The notes under the pieces are model-generated. The model searched no databases. It had not been told where the DNA came from and saw nothing but the letters and a program-made list of their open reading frames with translations. Shown in pieces: positions 42,507-54,536 of a stretch of 64,000 nt of DNA. The number at the start of each line of letters is the position of its first letter. Within the stretch, counting starts at the first letter, position 1. The stretch covers positions 34,611,214 to 34,675,213 of the forward strand of contig CM063110.1 of NCBI GenBank assembly GCA_031841125.1. Reading direction: 5' to 3'. The translations under genes were made by a program, and so were the position numbers. Source of the stretch: Acanthococcus lagerstroemiae (lineage: Eukaryota; Arthropoda; Insecta; Hemiptera; Eriococcidae).

Positions 42507-45500
42507 TTACCCATTGTAGGTACCGGCTGCGAAGGCTGTTTCAAACATCACATTTCCTCTAGTGTTTAATCCTCTGATGATTTTAAAAGTACCTCTATCT
42601 CCCCAAAATTCGTTCCAAGAATTTGCGGCTAACCAATATGGCGTGCCATCTTCAACACCCCAACCAAGTACTCGTACCGTATGCTCACCAAAATACCTAC
42701 CAGTAACATATTGGTATACTCCTGAAACAAAATCAAATGTATGAGATGGTATCAATATGAAAAATTAATCGGCAATCACTTAGCCAATACCGATGCTTAT
42801 CTATACCTGATTTGTAATTGATGAAATCCTCGTGCAGCCAAAAAGTAGCAACAATAGGTCCATTATAGTATATTTCATTTAACGCCTCTTCTTCTGTTAG
42901 ATGTTCACGAATCTCTGCAACTGTATCAAGGTAAATTTTTACTTTTACAGATCAGTGACGCACCAATTGATTATCAATTCTGATCTCGAGGTGATCTTAT
43001 AACCTCGACTTGAAAATTTTTTATCTGAGCAGAGGGGAAGTTAAATTTTATGTAATAACAACGCAAAAAACTGACAATAAAGACGAAGGTACAGCCATGG
43101 TGCCCAACGAAAATACCTGTCAGACAAACGTGGGGATACAATATATTTGGCTTTGGCACTGAGTTAACAGGATTTCGTAGCAGTACCAATCGTTTAACTG
43201 GCTTAATGAGCTGGAACTATGGGGACTGACGAGGGATTGGCACAGTGCTCAATGACAGCAAAGCTAGTTTAGACTAACATAAGAGAAACAGGACGGAAAC
43301 TTAGATGTAGATTGAAAGAAAAGAGAGACCATGATAGCTAAAAAATGACCAATCACGTTTTGGAAAGCACTCAAATGACCTTAAGTAATTATATGATGAC
43401 AACAAGCTCACTGACTAATAGAAAATACTAACAATACATAAAACAAAACTCACAAAAAAGGAAACTACAAGAACAAATGAAAATCGTAAGAATAAATACA
43501 GGATAAGACAATATAACTCGATAAAGACGAGCACAAACTTTGACAGTGAAATATTTTCCACCCTATTAACAAACCAAACAGGACTCAACAACAGGGACTG
43601 GTCTACCACACTTCCAATTAGAGCGCTATAGATACAAGTAGGGTCATACGCCATTTTGAATCCAAAAGTGCCCGTCGATGCCGAATTGACCAGGCGGTAC
43701 GCTCTGCGTATAGTCGGATCTGGCATCGACGGGCGCTTTTGGATCCAAAATGGCGTAGGTATGTCCCCACTCGTGTATTCTAGCGCTTTATTCCAATCAC
43801 TCAAATTACTGGACATGACAATAGAGTTCAACTTATGGTAGAATGGTACTACCTTAATTAATATAGTGTGTTACAGATAGGCTTTCGCTTCAGAGGCTAA
43901 AAGTTACTGATAATTGAATTAGCAACCGAAAACGTGCTGACAGAAATATCGTTCTGCGGCTAAAGTTAACTTTTGGTACAAACTTCAAGAACTGTAGAAT
44001 ACTGTAGTACTTATTTCGTGAACTATACTTAGATATGCATTCATGATGAACTCACCTTTTTTTCTATCCTTCTTGTACTTGCGTCTATAATTCGGGTTAG
44101 AGCACTTGCGTTCGCATAATGCCGAAGTACGTTTATCCAGTTCCAGGCAAGGTGGCAAAGGTGTGTCATCTAAAAGGTTATGGGAACATTTCTGCACCTG
44201 GTAAGGCTGACAACCCTGGAATAAGTAATTTGTATCTGACTATCCGATCTACAAGGATTGACACAATTTTAACCTGCGTCAATTTTGCGGATTTTGACAC
44301 GGTATTTTGACATTTTGATAATATTTCAACCAATCAGAGCACTCCGACGCATTTTTGACTTCTTGACACACTTTTAACCGATCAATTCTGCTATACATGC
44401 GGGCAGAGCCTACGTGATCGTCAAGGACCGACGTTATTTTGACTCAAAAAGAGCGTCAAGAGTGTCTTTTGACGCTGATTTTGAAGATCGGGTAACTTTT
44501 AGACGTGCAAGAGTAGTTTTCAAATAAGTTAGGTAAAATATAATATGATCATAGCTGTCACTGATGATCAATCACTAAAGTATTGTAATTAAAATAAATA
44601 GCAATACAGTGGAAGGCACTTATTGGAGACGCCGAATAACAGGGACAGCCACTCATTTGGGACAAAGCTATGAGACCCGAATCAAACGTATTACAAAAAG
44701 GCAATTTTTGGTCGGCTAATAGATACACGTATTCGGTTTATTGGGACAAGTTTCAACGAGAATGTGGAGTTTATCGCAAAACATGTAGGAAATGTGTGGA
44801 AAAGTTGCGGTTATACTTCATGCAAGAGGGTAGTGAAGATAGTCCAACAACATCCTTAGATACATATGTGCCGATTACATTCAAGCGCAAAGCATAAAAC
44901 ATTTACGCTAGATGTCTATACGTAATTTTTTTGAATAATATAGGTACGTAAGATGTACTAGAAATAAATTTTTATATGTTATGTTAACGACTAAACGATT
45001 ACACATGGAAAAAAATTACTTCGTTCTATTGAGACAGCCGGTAAATTGGGACAAAACGGTTCTGCCCAACGCCGTGTCTCGAATAAGCGGCTTCCACTGT
45101 ATCACTAAAGCTCTATGCTTTCTTACCAGACATGATCAATCAAAAATCCGTAAGATCTCGATAATTTTCATTTTTATTCCTTCTTACTCATCGTATGTTA
45201 TACAGTTTTCTTTGAATCTGAACTAGGAGGTTATAGTCTTGAATCAAAACTTATTCACTCTCTAATAAGTACCTATTTATACCTAATAGGTACGTTTGAT
45301 GAGTTTTATTCTCGCATGAGAACTGATTACAGTAGCGTAGCTAGGGGGGTTAGGGGGATGAATCCCCCTCTCCTTGAAATGAAAAATTTTTATATGCTGG
45401 AAGTATTACAGTGAATGCGCGAAATGAAATTTAAATTTAGATGCACAATTGAAGTTGAAAAGCACAAGATACTGATACGTCAATTTAAAAACATAAAGTT

Positions 45501-48500
45501 CGTATATTAGGTAGGTGTACCCCGAAAAATTTTGCTAATCGTCCCCCAACCCTTTGGAAAAATCCTAGCTACGCCACTGAACTGATATAATACTTCAAAT
45601 AAGATCTACAATACTCCCGTGCTAAATAAAAACATATTTTTATTGTTGGACATAAAATGTGTAATTTCATCCCTAGTTGTCCTCCCGCCCCTTGGAAAAT
45701 GGTCACTCTTCTGGTAATACCTCACATTTCTTCAATTTTTCAACTTTTTCTTTTTATTGCCGGTATATTATTTTCCTCTAAATTTTTTCCCAGATGAATC
45801 AGGAAGTTCTTCTCTTTGACATAGTAAATTATACCTACTTGATAATTCAGTCCATCTACATTTTTCAAAAGGTTTTACTACTTAGATTATAACATCCTAT
45901 ACACGTAAGACTACATAAATGGTCTACCAAGTTCTATCTCTTACAGAATTGTAAAATCATACAACTTGTTACACACCAAGGCTAAAATTTTGGAAGTTTC
46001 AGATTTGCAAGAATAATTTTACAAAACTTTCATTCATTTTGAAACAAACCCAAAAACGTCCAATAGGTACATATCAGATAGGTAATGAATTTCATGAAGT
46101 AAGTATTATGAGTGATTACAAAGCCAGCATACTTTTTTGGAATTGTAATCGCCGCCTGTGACTACCCCATAATTTTTCAAATATTGCCAAGTTGGTCCAG
46201 GTTTACTGTCGTCACAACCCTTGGCACAATCGGGACAACAAGTCATTACTTGATGAGCTGAACGAAAGGATCGCACCTTGCCTTTGGTTTTGATACATAT
46301 TCGATCAGTGAATGCTGATACAACCGAAACAACCTGTGGCAATATTCAGCTCGAAAATAATTATTCTAGCTAGTTACTTAGGTGTTGCCCACAGCGTGGA
46401 CAACAATGAAAGATAATTAATTATGTCATGGTTGGATTTACCCCACATGAGTTGCATGCTCCCTGATCGTAAATATGACGAATACTCGGACACTCAGGCC
46501 ATTCATCGCGGGCATCGAAGTGATCTGGTAACCCGTAGTTATTGTAGACTACAGGAGTGTTTCTACCATAGTTTAACCACTGAGGAAAGTATGTAAATTT
46601 GAGAACAGATTGCCTTTAATAATCGTACTGTGTTTTCGATGGCATCATTCTTTAAGCGTTTTGCTGTCATTGTCATGCATACAAATAGGGAAAGTATAGA
46701 GAGCTCAGCCCTCTCGGCACTGAAAAGTCCTTCACAACAAATTTCGAAATTAAATATGGAGCGCGGTGGCATGCCATTCAAATTTGCGGGCGAAGCAAGC
46801 GAAAGAAAGTTGACAACCACCCCTTCCCTTGGAAACTAGGTACATGTTTGCACTCATTATCATTGAGTCATTTATAAGTATACAATCATATGTATTCCAG
46901 ACACACAATACCTAATCAAATGCAATTGTGCAGGAAAACTAACTAAATTTTCATTTTATTTTTCCGAGAGTTAAACTACATTTTTAGATTTCTCAAATTT
47001 GCATGATACCTATCTACGTATTTCATGGACGGTTCAATGTTATTATATTTATTTGACTACTACCTACTGAAACTATTTTACATTTTCCTTGATAAAGTAA
47101 TTTAGTAAGGCCGTCGAATTCGTAAAGCATATTTCCTAGGTGTCCGAACGATAATGGCTCCTCGAAGTAATGGGAAATGATTGGCGATCCATCGTATGTA
47201 GAAAGGAAGTCAGCTTTTCCTGCCTAGATGTAAAAATTAAAAATGAGTCAGATAATCACATCGTATTTAAGTAGGTACTATCTTTCATATCTGCAAACGG
47301 GAGTAAAGATGAACAAATGTAGGATTATAGCGTCACAATGCATATGTACGCACTGACGTAACAGTGCTGCCATAGCACTTTTTTAAAATTTTTGTTAAGG
47401 TAAACATATGCAACAAGTATTAGGTATATTAATCAAAACCGGCATAGTGTGATTCCTTCGGTCAAGAAGAAAAAAGAAATGGAACTCCTGTACGATCGAT
47501 TTTTAAAGTTTTGAATGAGGTGCTCCAGCATTCCATGATAAGTTTTGACGGCGACTGTTCAAAAAGGGATGTATTTAGTAGAGTATTTTATCTAGTTTAA
47601 CCTAAAAGGTAATTGAGGTTGCTAAATTATTTACTTGCTGAGATAGAAAAAATAATGTGAAAAGTTGGAAACTGTGAGGTGAAGATGACCATGTGGATTT
47701 ATATTACAGTGGCTTATTGTACCTACTTAAGTTACTGATTCATTATGAATGCTCCATATATCACTACAGTGTTCTATATGATTTTATAGCATTCCTAATG
47801 AAGAATGTAATGAAAGTACATATGCTACGACAATTAGGTTGCCGCATCAACTTAGAATAATAATTACTATTTACTAAGTACTAAATATATTGTTTTTTCT
47901 GGTTTCTCGCGAATTTTCTCGGGATTTTTTTCTTTAAACATTAAAATATGTTCACTTTCGCCTTACAGCGCCTTCAGAGAGAATAATCATGTAAAAACAT
48001 GTGAGTTCATCTTCAACCCACATAGTGAGGTGAAGGCGAACAAACTTTAAGCTTTTAAAAAAAGTCTAGGTACTCAGAATTTGATTTTTTTTCTTCAGCT
48101 GGTATTGTTCCTAAAGGTCAAATGTTTACAGCGAGACTTGGATGGTGTGTTTACCTTTAAAAATAGGAGATACACACATAAAACCCTCAAAATCTGATCA
48201 TTTTCATCCCATTTGCCGGTACATCAAAATGCTAGAAACCTTCAGATACAACTTCCACAAGTGTTATGATTAGTGATTTTATCTATTAGTTTAATATATG
48301 TGGTACAGTGAAGTAAGCAGGCCCATAGCCAGCCATTTGTGGTAGGGGTGGCTGACTGTTTACCGGGGGAGGGGGGGGCTTGAAGCAGTGAAGATTTCTA
48401 CAAGGCAGTCGTGTAGCCAAGGGAAGGGGAGCGAAGGGGACGAATGCCCCCAAGGCACCTAAAATTAAATGTAAAATATGCAAAATGAACAATTTTTCGC

Positions 48501-49478
48501 CTTTAAAACACTTTTTTTCCGAAAAATTTTCGCTCGAGCAGTAATTTTACCTTAATTTTTATAAAATACTCTTCTAATATCGGCGATTTTTAAAAAATAC
48601 CCCAATTTTCGACTTTTCTCCCTTGAAAATCATCTTACTTTGCCGCCCCCCCCGGGGGGGGGGAGGGAGAATCCTGGCTACGCCACTGATTGAATTTGGT
48701 CTCAAAATTCATAGTCAAAACTGATGATTCAACTTACCGACAAAACCCATTATGGAAAAAAATAATTGAATACATCGCGTGAAAAAAGATTAACACTTTT
48801 AGAACGATTAAAATTTCGAACTTCTGGAAGTAAAAATTCTATTTTTGTGAGCTTATCAAGTTATCAGTTCTCAAACAGCCATTCAGACATTTAGTCATCG
48901 ATATTCAATGTGAACTGGATCGCGAGCCTACCATTCTGTGTTTGTGAATTGTGATGTGACACAAGAAAACGGCCTGTATGTCTGAAACTGCTGGTTGGAC
49001 ACTTCGGCCCTTTTCTTGTGACACGTCACATGTACAGGGTTAGTCAGTTTTCCTTCCGCCATAGGAAAACTCCGTCAGGCTGAACGAAGTATAACTCAAT
49101 GTGTTTTTCCTTTGGCTACGGGCCTGAAAGTAAGTCGTAAAAAGGCAAAAATTGATCCTTTTTGCTCTTTCGCGGTTGGACTTTTCTAGCTTTACCGATG
49201 TTTTCCAGTCTTCTCCCATCCAGCTTTAGGGTATAGGTCCAATAAAAACTCACCAGCCAGGTGGTCCCTGAATTATTTATTTTGTTCACCATTTTCTCTG
49301 CTTTTTCATTTATACGTCGTATCTTTTCTTCTGTTGTCTCATCCTCGCTTGTTGGTTTCATCTTCTTTCCAACTGTTTCTTCCTCTTGAGTTGCCGTAGT
49401 ATCTAGCTCTTCTTTCCAAGGTGCTCCATCCAATACGGAGAGCACAGAAATGATTATGAGAACTAAGGTCTTCATCAT
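42507..49478 (-). CDS. Cathepsin B-like cysteine protease, gene 3
   Basis: Seven coding exons on the minus strand: 49478-49254, 47223-47068, 46579-46442, 46333-46133, 44215-44056, 42914-42807, 42721-42507; 1203 nt, 400 aa, no stop. Exon 1: signal peptide [18 protein letters not shown] and an acidic propeptide ending NNSGTTWL. Exon 3: [14 protein letters not shown] and active site DQGACNSCG. Exon 4: [14 protein letters not shown]. Exon 5: [13 protein letters not shown] and a Lys/Arg-rich tail. Exon 6: [12 protein letters not shown]. Exon 7: His in [11 protein letters not shown], Asn in [10 protein letters not shown]. Trp after the catalytic Cys is Gly; the loop His pair is His-Asn. The exon 2 donor used in genes 1 and 2 is lost. 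I chose the next in-phase GTAGGT at 47067, which adds eight codons; this border is the least certain. Introns are shorter than in genes 1 and 2 and carry fewer insertions, though intron 5 holds a pogo-like element. Confidence 0.83.
43619..43790. mobile_element. Palindromic MITE, 7-bp target duplication, copy b
   Basis: The 172-bp hairpin starts TAGAGCGCTATAGATAC and ends GTATTCTAGCGCTTTA. Its inner stem (ATACGCCATTTTGAATCC, GTGCCCGTCGATGCC) matches that of copy a. It is flanked by TTCCAAT at 43612-43618 and 43791-43797. It lies in intron 5 of gene 3. Confidence 0.8.
44240..44515. repeat. Inverted-repeat segment rich in TTGAC words
   Basis: TTGAC, TTTTGACxC and complements occur more than a dozen times, with CCGATCT at the left and AGATCGG at the right as possible ends. 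This resembles the reiterated-arm elements elsewhere in the window. I could not find a target duplication. It lies in intron 4 of gene 3, just past exon 5. Confidence 0.45.
44607..45099. mobile_element. pogo/Tigger-like element, deleted derivative
   Basis: The ends are CAGTGGAAGGCACTTATTGG and the complement of CAGTGGAAGCCGCTTATTCG, flanked by TA on both sides (44605-44606, 45100-45101). A CAGT start with a TA duplication is typical of pogo-group Tc1/mariner elements. Inside, TTGGGACAAA-like words repeat, again inverted between halves. A 75-codon frame (44670-44897) may be a transposase remnant; I do not recognise a motif in it. It lies in intron 4 of gene 3. Confidence 0.75.
45330..45579. 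mobile_element. MITE with CAGTAGCGTAGCTAGG ends
   Basis: Left end CAGTAGCGTAGCTAGG, right end CCTAGCTACGCCACTG, then GGGGGGTTAGGGGG and CCCCCAACCC-type inner arms. Flanks AACTGATT and AACTGATA are close to an 8-bp duplication but one base offset. A relative is at 48406-48688. It lies in intron 4 of gene 3. Confidence 0.65.
48406..48688. mobile_element. MITE with CAGTCGTGTAGCCAAGG ends
   Basis: The left end CAGTCGTGTAGCCAAGG and right end CCTGGCTACGCCACTG pair imperfectly and match the family at 45330-45579. G and C runs sit near the ends. No target duplication was seen. It lies in intron 1 of gene 3. Confidence 0.55.
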
Positions 49479-49480
49479 TT

Positions 49481-51018
49481 CTGTAAAAAACCTTTTGTCA
49501 TTGCATATTTAAATATCAGCAATTCCTATACATAGGTAGGTATGGGTACCCGAGAGTCTCTATATATTTCTCAGTTAATCTCCACCAGTTATTATGACGT
49601 AACATTTATCCTCCTGTGAAGTTGTTCGTTTGAGGATATTATGTAAGATACAAGCATAGGTGGAAATAGGAAAGGGCAAAAATGCATACCCGCCATTGAT
49701 GAAAAATTACTTCTTACACATATATAGGTATAGGTACACCAGAAGTGAGAGTACAAATTTTTAAGCGAAAACCACTAAGAATGAGACTTATTTTGTAAGA
49801 ATTTTATGAAAATTCAAATGCAACTAATTTTCCTTCGCCCTCCTTACTCAACAAATAGAATCTGTACCTACATACAACGTTGCAACTCGTCTCTTTTTCC
49901 TTTTGTACGCTAGAATTAATGGTAACTAAAAACCTAATTTATAACATTTGTGACCGTCCATACTAAAAGAGCACTTCGGTTCAAAACATAAATTTTACAG
50001 GAGACACTTTTAAGATTCAAACGTGAATCTCGAGAACGCGGTAACCTATCGACGCACACTTTCGCGCTCTCTATCACGTAGTAAGTGATGTTAAAGGAGC
50101 GGAGATTTTTATCTCCGGAGTGCGTTCGCATTGTATTTTTGTGCTTAGTCCAATTTTTGGCAAATTATACAGTTTTTTATACCCTCGTATATTTCATTGA
50201 AAAATTTTTTTCTCGCGGTTTTCGAGTTCACAGTGTTGAAGAGTATCCTTTGACCTACCAAAATCGAACGTAATCTCAAAATCGATTTTTGGACTAAAGC
50301 GCCTTTTCAGTACGAACGGTCACATTGCTAAGAATTTCTTAAATGAGTTCCTTTTTTTTTTGTTAGATGGGGAGGGGGTATACTGAAGTGAAATGTTCGT
50401 TGTTCTAAGCTGTGCACAGTTAAAATTATAATAGTGACAGTGGCAGAAGATGTTGTTCAATTTTTTATTCATATCGTACAGAAAATACTAATCAGTGTGT
50501 CATAACCTACAATTTTTATATTCCAGCGGTGTACCAAAAATAAAAAAAGACATACGTGATATGCCCCCTTCCTCACATACAGCAAAAAGTAACATTTCGA
50601 AGCTTTTCAACTTCCCTACCCCCTTTTTTTGACTTTATTATTGAGTCTAAATTTGTGTGAAATTTTCTACAACTGTCATTATTTTACGTATAAAATGAAT
50701 ATTTCCTGCTCTTAGGAGAACTTACGATATGTACGCTACCTTTTAAATTCTTATATTTGCCTACTTTCCTAATCTGCAAAAACCGCGTCATGTGACATGA
50801 GACCCGCGTGTGGTAATGTGACATTCATAATTTCAAAATTCGCCAAATGAAAAATTGTACATGGGATTTATGAAAAATATTTCTGATTAAGATGAAATTA
50901 TTGACACGTCACATTTTCAGTCTCACTTCTCCCATGTCACACATTAACACTTTGCAAACAGGGTTAATTTATAAAACAAAACCTTTTAAAGTATACAAAA
51001 ACATAAAAATTGACTCAC
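49481..51018. other. Upstream region of gene 3
   Basis: This would be the intron between the putative leader exon and exon 1 of gene 3. From about 49640 it matches 24385-25450 upstream of gene 1, with the hAT-type element of gene 1 lying outside the matching part. No coding sequence is seen. Confidence 0.5.
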
Positions 51019-51370
51019 CATATAAGGAAAATAACTTTTAACGCACTGAAAGCTTCAGTGTGCCCGCTGAGTAGAGGTATAATGGCTTCAAATTTCTGGT
51101 CTCAAAGTTTTAAACACGCAATAAGGTTCTACTGATGGCACAGCTGCGCATCTTTATTCATTAAGATACCGTCCATCAATGAAACCTCAATTTTGAAGAA
51201 CAATACGAACTAAACTGATTTTGAATGAGAAACTTCATTAGCGACGACATTATACTTGTATGATCATGGTGTAGCACCTTGAGCACCAACATGTAATCAT
51301 TATACAGGCAGTTATTAGATCCAAAAATAACTTCAATACTTTTCATCACAGTATTTCAATCGACCTCATT
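51019..51370 (-). other. Putative leader exon of gene 3
   Basis: The minus-strand module ends TTATATG at 51019, followed by GTGAGT. It matches 25451-25790 upstream of gene 1, including ATGAAAAG..TT.AAGTTATTT and TATAATGTC..CGCTAATGAAG. A 57-codon frame starting at that ATG is not kept in the other copies, so it is treated as untranslated. Confidence 0.45.
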
Positions 51371-52220
51371 TCCAAACTAAGTACTCGTATTCCAATGACT
51401 ATAATACACCCTTAATGACGGAAAGTGAATGCTTACTATGTTTATGGATATCGACTGAAAAGCATACTGAGTCGATTGAAGTTCACCTTTCGACACTTGC
51501 GGTCGAAATAATTTGACAAAAATTTTCCACATTGCGCACCTGTATAGATCTGTAAGCACAAAGATCAGATCAACTACTGCTAGAAAACAATTGCTTCCTC
51601 AAATGAGATTTTAAAATTTTATTAACTTGAAGGTCACATTGCTGGTTAAAAAATTTGAGAAGGATACACAAAATTTTCATTCTCGAAAAGTTTTCTGACT
51701 CTTCAAAAACCAAAAAGAACAGGTTCTTCATTTTTGATGTAAATAGAGGACTCTGTTGGCGACATCTATTTCGAATAGATATCACTTTAGATATTTAGAT
51801 GCATTTTTGAAGAAATGTGAAAATTTCCTTCTTGGTCTTTGAAATTTTATTCTCTTATAGTGTTTCCAAACACTCGGTCGAGTTCAAGAAGATGATGAAT
51901 CTCACACAGTTTTCAGGAAGTTAATTACTGTAGTGGCTTAAAAATTTAGTGAATTTGATGATTGTGGACAGGAGCACACTAAAAAAGGGGAAGGATGGGA
52001 GAAGTCTCCTCCTAAGGGTTTTAAAAGTGGCTTCAGCTGAAAAATGTTCTATAATATTTTTGCTCATTTTCAGGATTTAAATCACTGAAAAAGCCTCATA
52101 GTTTTTCGAGAGCGAAACGAGAGAATTAACAAGACTAATTTAGTCCCTCTTCGAACAGAACTCCACCACTGAAAAACTGAAATGTTGAAAATACAGTTAT
52201 TTTTAAACGAAACAAAATAC
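51019..52220. repeat. Duplicated intergenic block, copy D3 (right end of the array)
   Basis: This follows blocks D1 and D2 through the shared phrases AGTGAATGCTTACTATGTTT, ATTACTGTAGTGGCTTA, GGATGGGAGAAGTCTCCTCC and ACAAGACTAATTTAG. It stops near 52220, where the other copies lead on to the 3' flank of a cathepsin gene. No cathepsin exon follows to its right, so the array is cut off here. Confidence 0.7.
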
Positions 52221-52429
52221 TCCTATGAATACTAAACCATATTGGAACATGCGCAGACTTATAGAGCTGGGACCAAGCCTCCCAGAGGTTTGAGAATGCA
52301 TTATAATAAATCAATTAGAAGGGAGGCTAAAATCGACTTTGTGAACGAAATAGTTCCCTAGCCCCCCCCCCCCGATTACATAACCGAAGTCTGCTTCTGC
52401 TTTTAAAAAGTACGGTAGTCAATTTAAAG

Positions 52430-53330
52430 ATCTGCCAATTAGTTCAGTCTTGTGGTAACCGACGGCGAGATGACTTCTATGTTAATAGGAAGGGTCGGTC
52501 GGTTGGAGAGGAACCACTGCTAGGCCATGACTAGCTCAAGGGACCTGCAGGGCGGATGGAACGGCACTGGGGGCCTATACGAGATCCAAAGTGTTCAGTA
52601 GATGCGAGGTAACCCAGGGGTTTACTGAGTTATAACGATCGAAGTACCTCAGAGTGACGGATCCTATACTCGGGTACGATGGAAAGCAGGAAGGAAGCCG
52701 GCACGAGATATCTAATTACCACACCAGAGACAAAATAAAAGATATTACTACTTCGATGACGCTTATGTATTAGTGGAAGAAAAGTCGTGGAGATCTTCTT
52801 CTGGTAGTCTGGACGATACGGGTCCTCCTGGAACGGTTAAAGCGGTGGATCGGCTATGTTATTCGATGATCTACACGAGGTCCGGAAGGCTTCGTATGGT
52901 CGCGATGTACGGGTTACGAAAATCCACAGTAACTGCGCGATACCGAAGAAAAGTCACGATCGCATGTATCATTAGATTCGCGAAAATGTTCAACACCAAA
53001 AATAAGACAAAAGAATACTCTTATGGTTTAGTGGGTCAAAATCTTGTTAAGACTTTTTCTAAGAGGTGTATCTTATTCCACGTCCACGAACCGAGTCCTC
53101 GCTGCCGCATTTTCTCGGATGGTCATCGATGAATTTCCCCTTCTCTCATTAGGTCATGGAAGTCACGGAAAAGAGGAAAAGTCGATAAAATCGAAAAAGA
53201 GCGGTAGGAATAGTATTAGAATGGACAGGTGATTACAGGTAAAGACGTGTTAGGATAAGTGAGAGAAAGAAACTCGTCTGCAAATCTATCGAATATTCCG
53301 ATATCAATGCCGTTGACCATTCGGGAACCG
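52430..53330. other. Unassigned GC-richer block
   Basis: This stretch has clearly higher GC than its surroundings and carries a 119-codon plus-strand frame (52773-53132) with no recognisable domain. I find no terminal repeats or target duplication. It could be a fragment of a retroelement or a transferred piece, but nothing in it lets me choose. Confidence 0.35.
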
Positions 53331-53369
53331 CGTAGCTCGGTTACCACAGTCTTGAAATGTGCTAAATGC

Positions 53370-53660
53370 GTGATCAATTTTGAGATGGTTAATATTCAAA
53401 TTTGCAAAAAAAAAAGAGTTAGTTTAAAATTTTGCAGAATGAGGTGTCAATTTTGGAAGTTGCAAAATGAGGAAATCAGCGCTGAAAGTTGTGAAATGAG
53501 AAAGTCGATTTTAAATTTTGGCGAAAGTTTAGGAAAGAGGGGGGGGGGTAGGTCATTTTGAGATATGTAAAATGGAAGTGGAGGAAGAGGTCAATTTAAG
53601 ATTTGCAAAATACGGGATCGACTTTAGAAACTTGTATAATGAATATGAGTCGATTTTAAT
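53370..53660. repeat. Degenerate minisatellite
   Basis: The words GTCAATTTTG or GTCGATTTTA, followed by a purine-rich spacer and TTGCAAAATGAGG or a variant, recur about ten times with a spacing near 25-35 bp. A G run (53538-53546) lies within. No gene is seen. Confidence 0.6.
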
Positions 53661-54536
53661 ACTCCCATGTTCGTAGGTTACCAGGGCTATTCTTTTTAAA
53701 ACTGTTACTACGTAGGTATAATAATGATAAATATTCTGCAATTTTTATGACTCGATGATATTGTATTACCTATTCAGTTCTAAATTGGCTTCGCGGTTCT
53801 AAACTGTCGATTGTGTCTCGGATAATATCATCACGTAGGAAACAAAAGAGGAACAGCGAAAATCAGTAACACCGGTGGGTCAGTTCTACTCGAAGGACTT
53901 CTTTGTCACCTGTTGAACCTATCGAGGGATTGAGCCTCATGTAGTAGACAAGCAGTACAGCAGACAATCGAGCGGGCTGATAAATAAACATCAGATAAAA
54001 CTTGGAGAATTAATAAAATTTAAAATACAAAAATTATAAACAAAACTGAGAGATAATAAATCAGTCAACCAGAAAGAACAGCTATATGCAGGTACAAATA
54101 GTGACCAAGACAAGCTCCGAAGCATTAAACTCACTTCCATGCCTTGAAACAGCTAATGACTTTACAGTACCTATCTAGAATATGCGTCAGCTTCTGGTGA
54201 AAGATCTGCTTGTTCGTTAGTATGGTCGTGACAAATTGCGGAACTAATTCAGAGATTCGCACTAGACACGGCGTAAGAGAAGTATGCCGAGGTAGCATAT
54301 AAGGGAGGGGAAGAGGGCTTTGTGACTTTTAGTCCTCCAAATCTCCAGCTCTAAAAAAACCTGAAAACTATACAGTAAACAAGAGAAGTTTAGCATTATT
54401 TTGATACTAGCCAGCCCATACGAGCTCTCCCACTCCAGGTCGTTCATTTGCGCTTATGATCAAAGTATACTTGGAATCATTTTCAAGATTCTTGTTTCCG
54501 AAGAGGAAAATCAAGAACAGAAAAAAATGAGCCACC

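Noticed and set aside
43415..43831. A 138-codon minus-strand frame with hydrophobic C-terminus
   Set aside because: It crosses the hairpin MITE at 43619-43790 and has no counterpart in genes 1 or 2.
52430..54250. An LTR retrotransposon
   Set aside because: No paired long repeats, primer-binding site or gag/pol motif could be seen.
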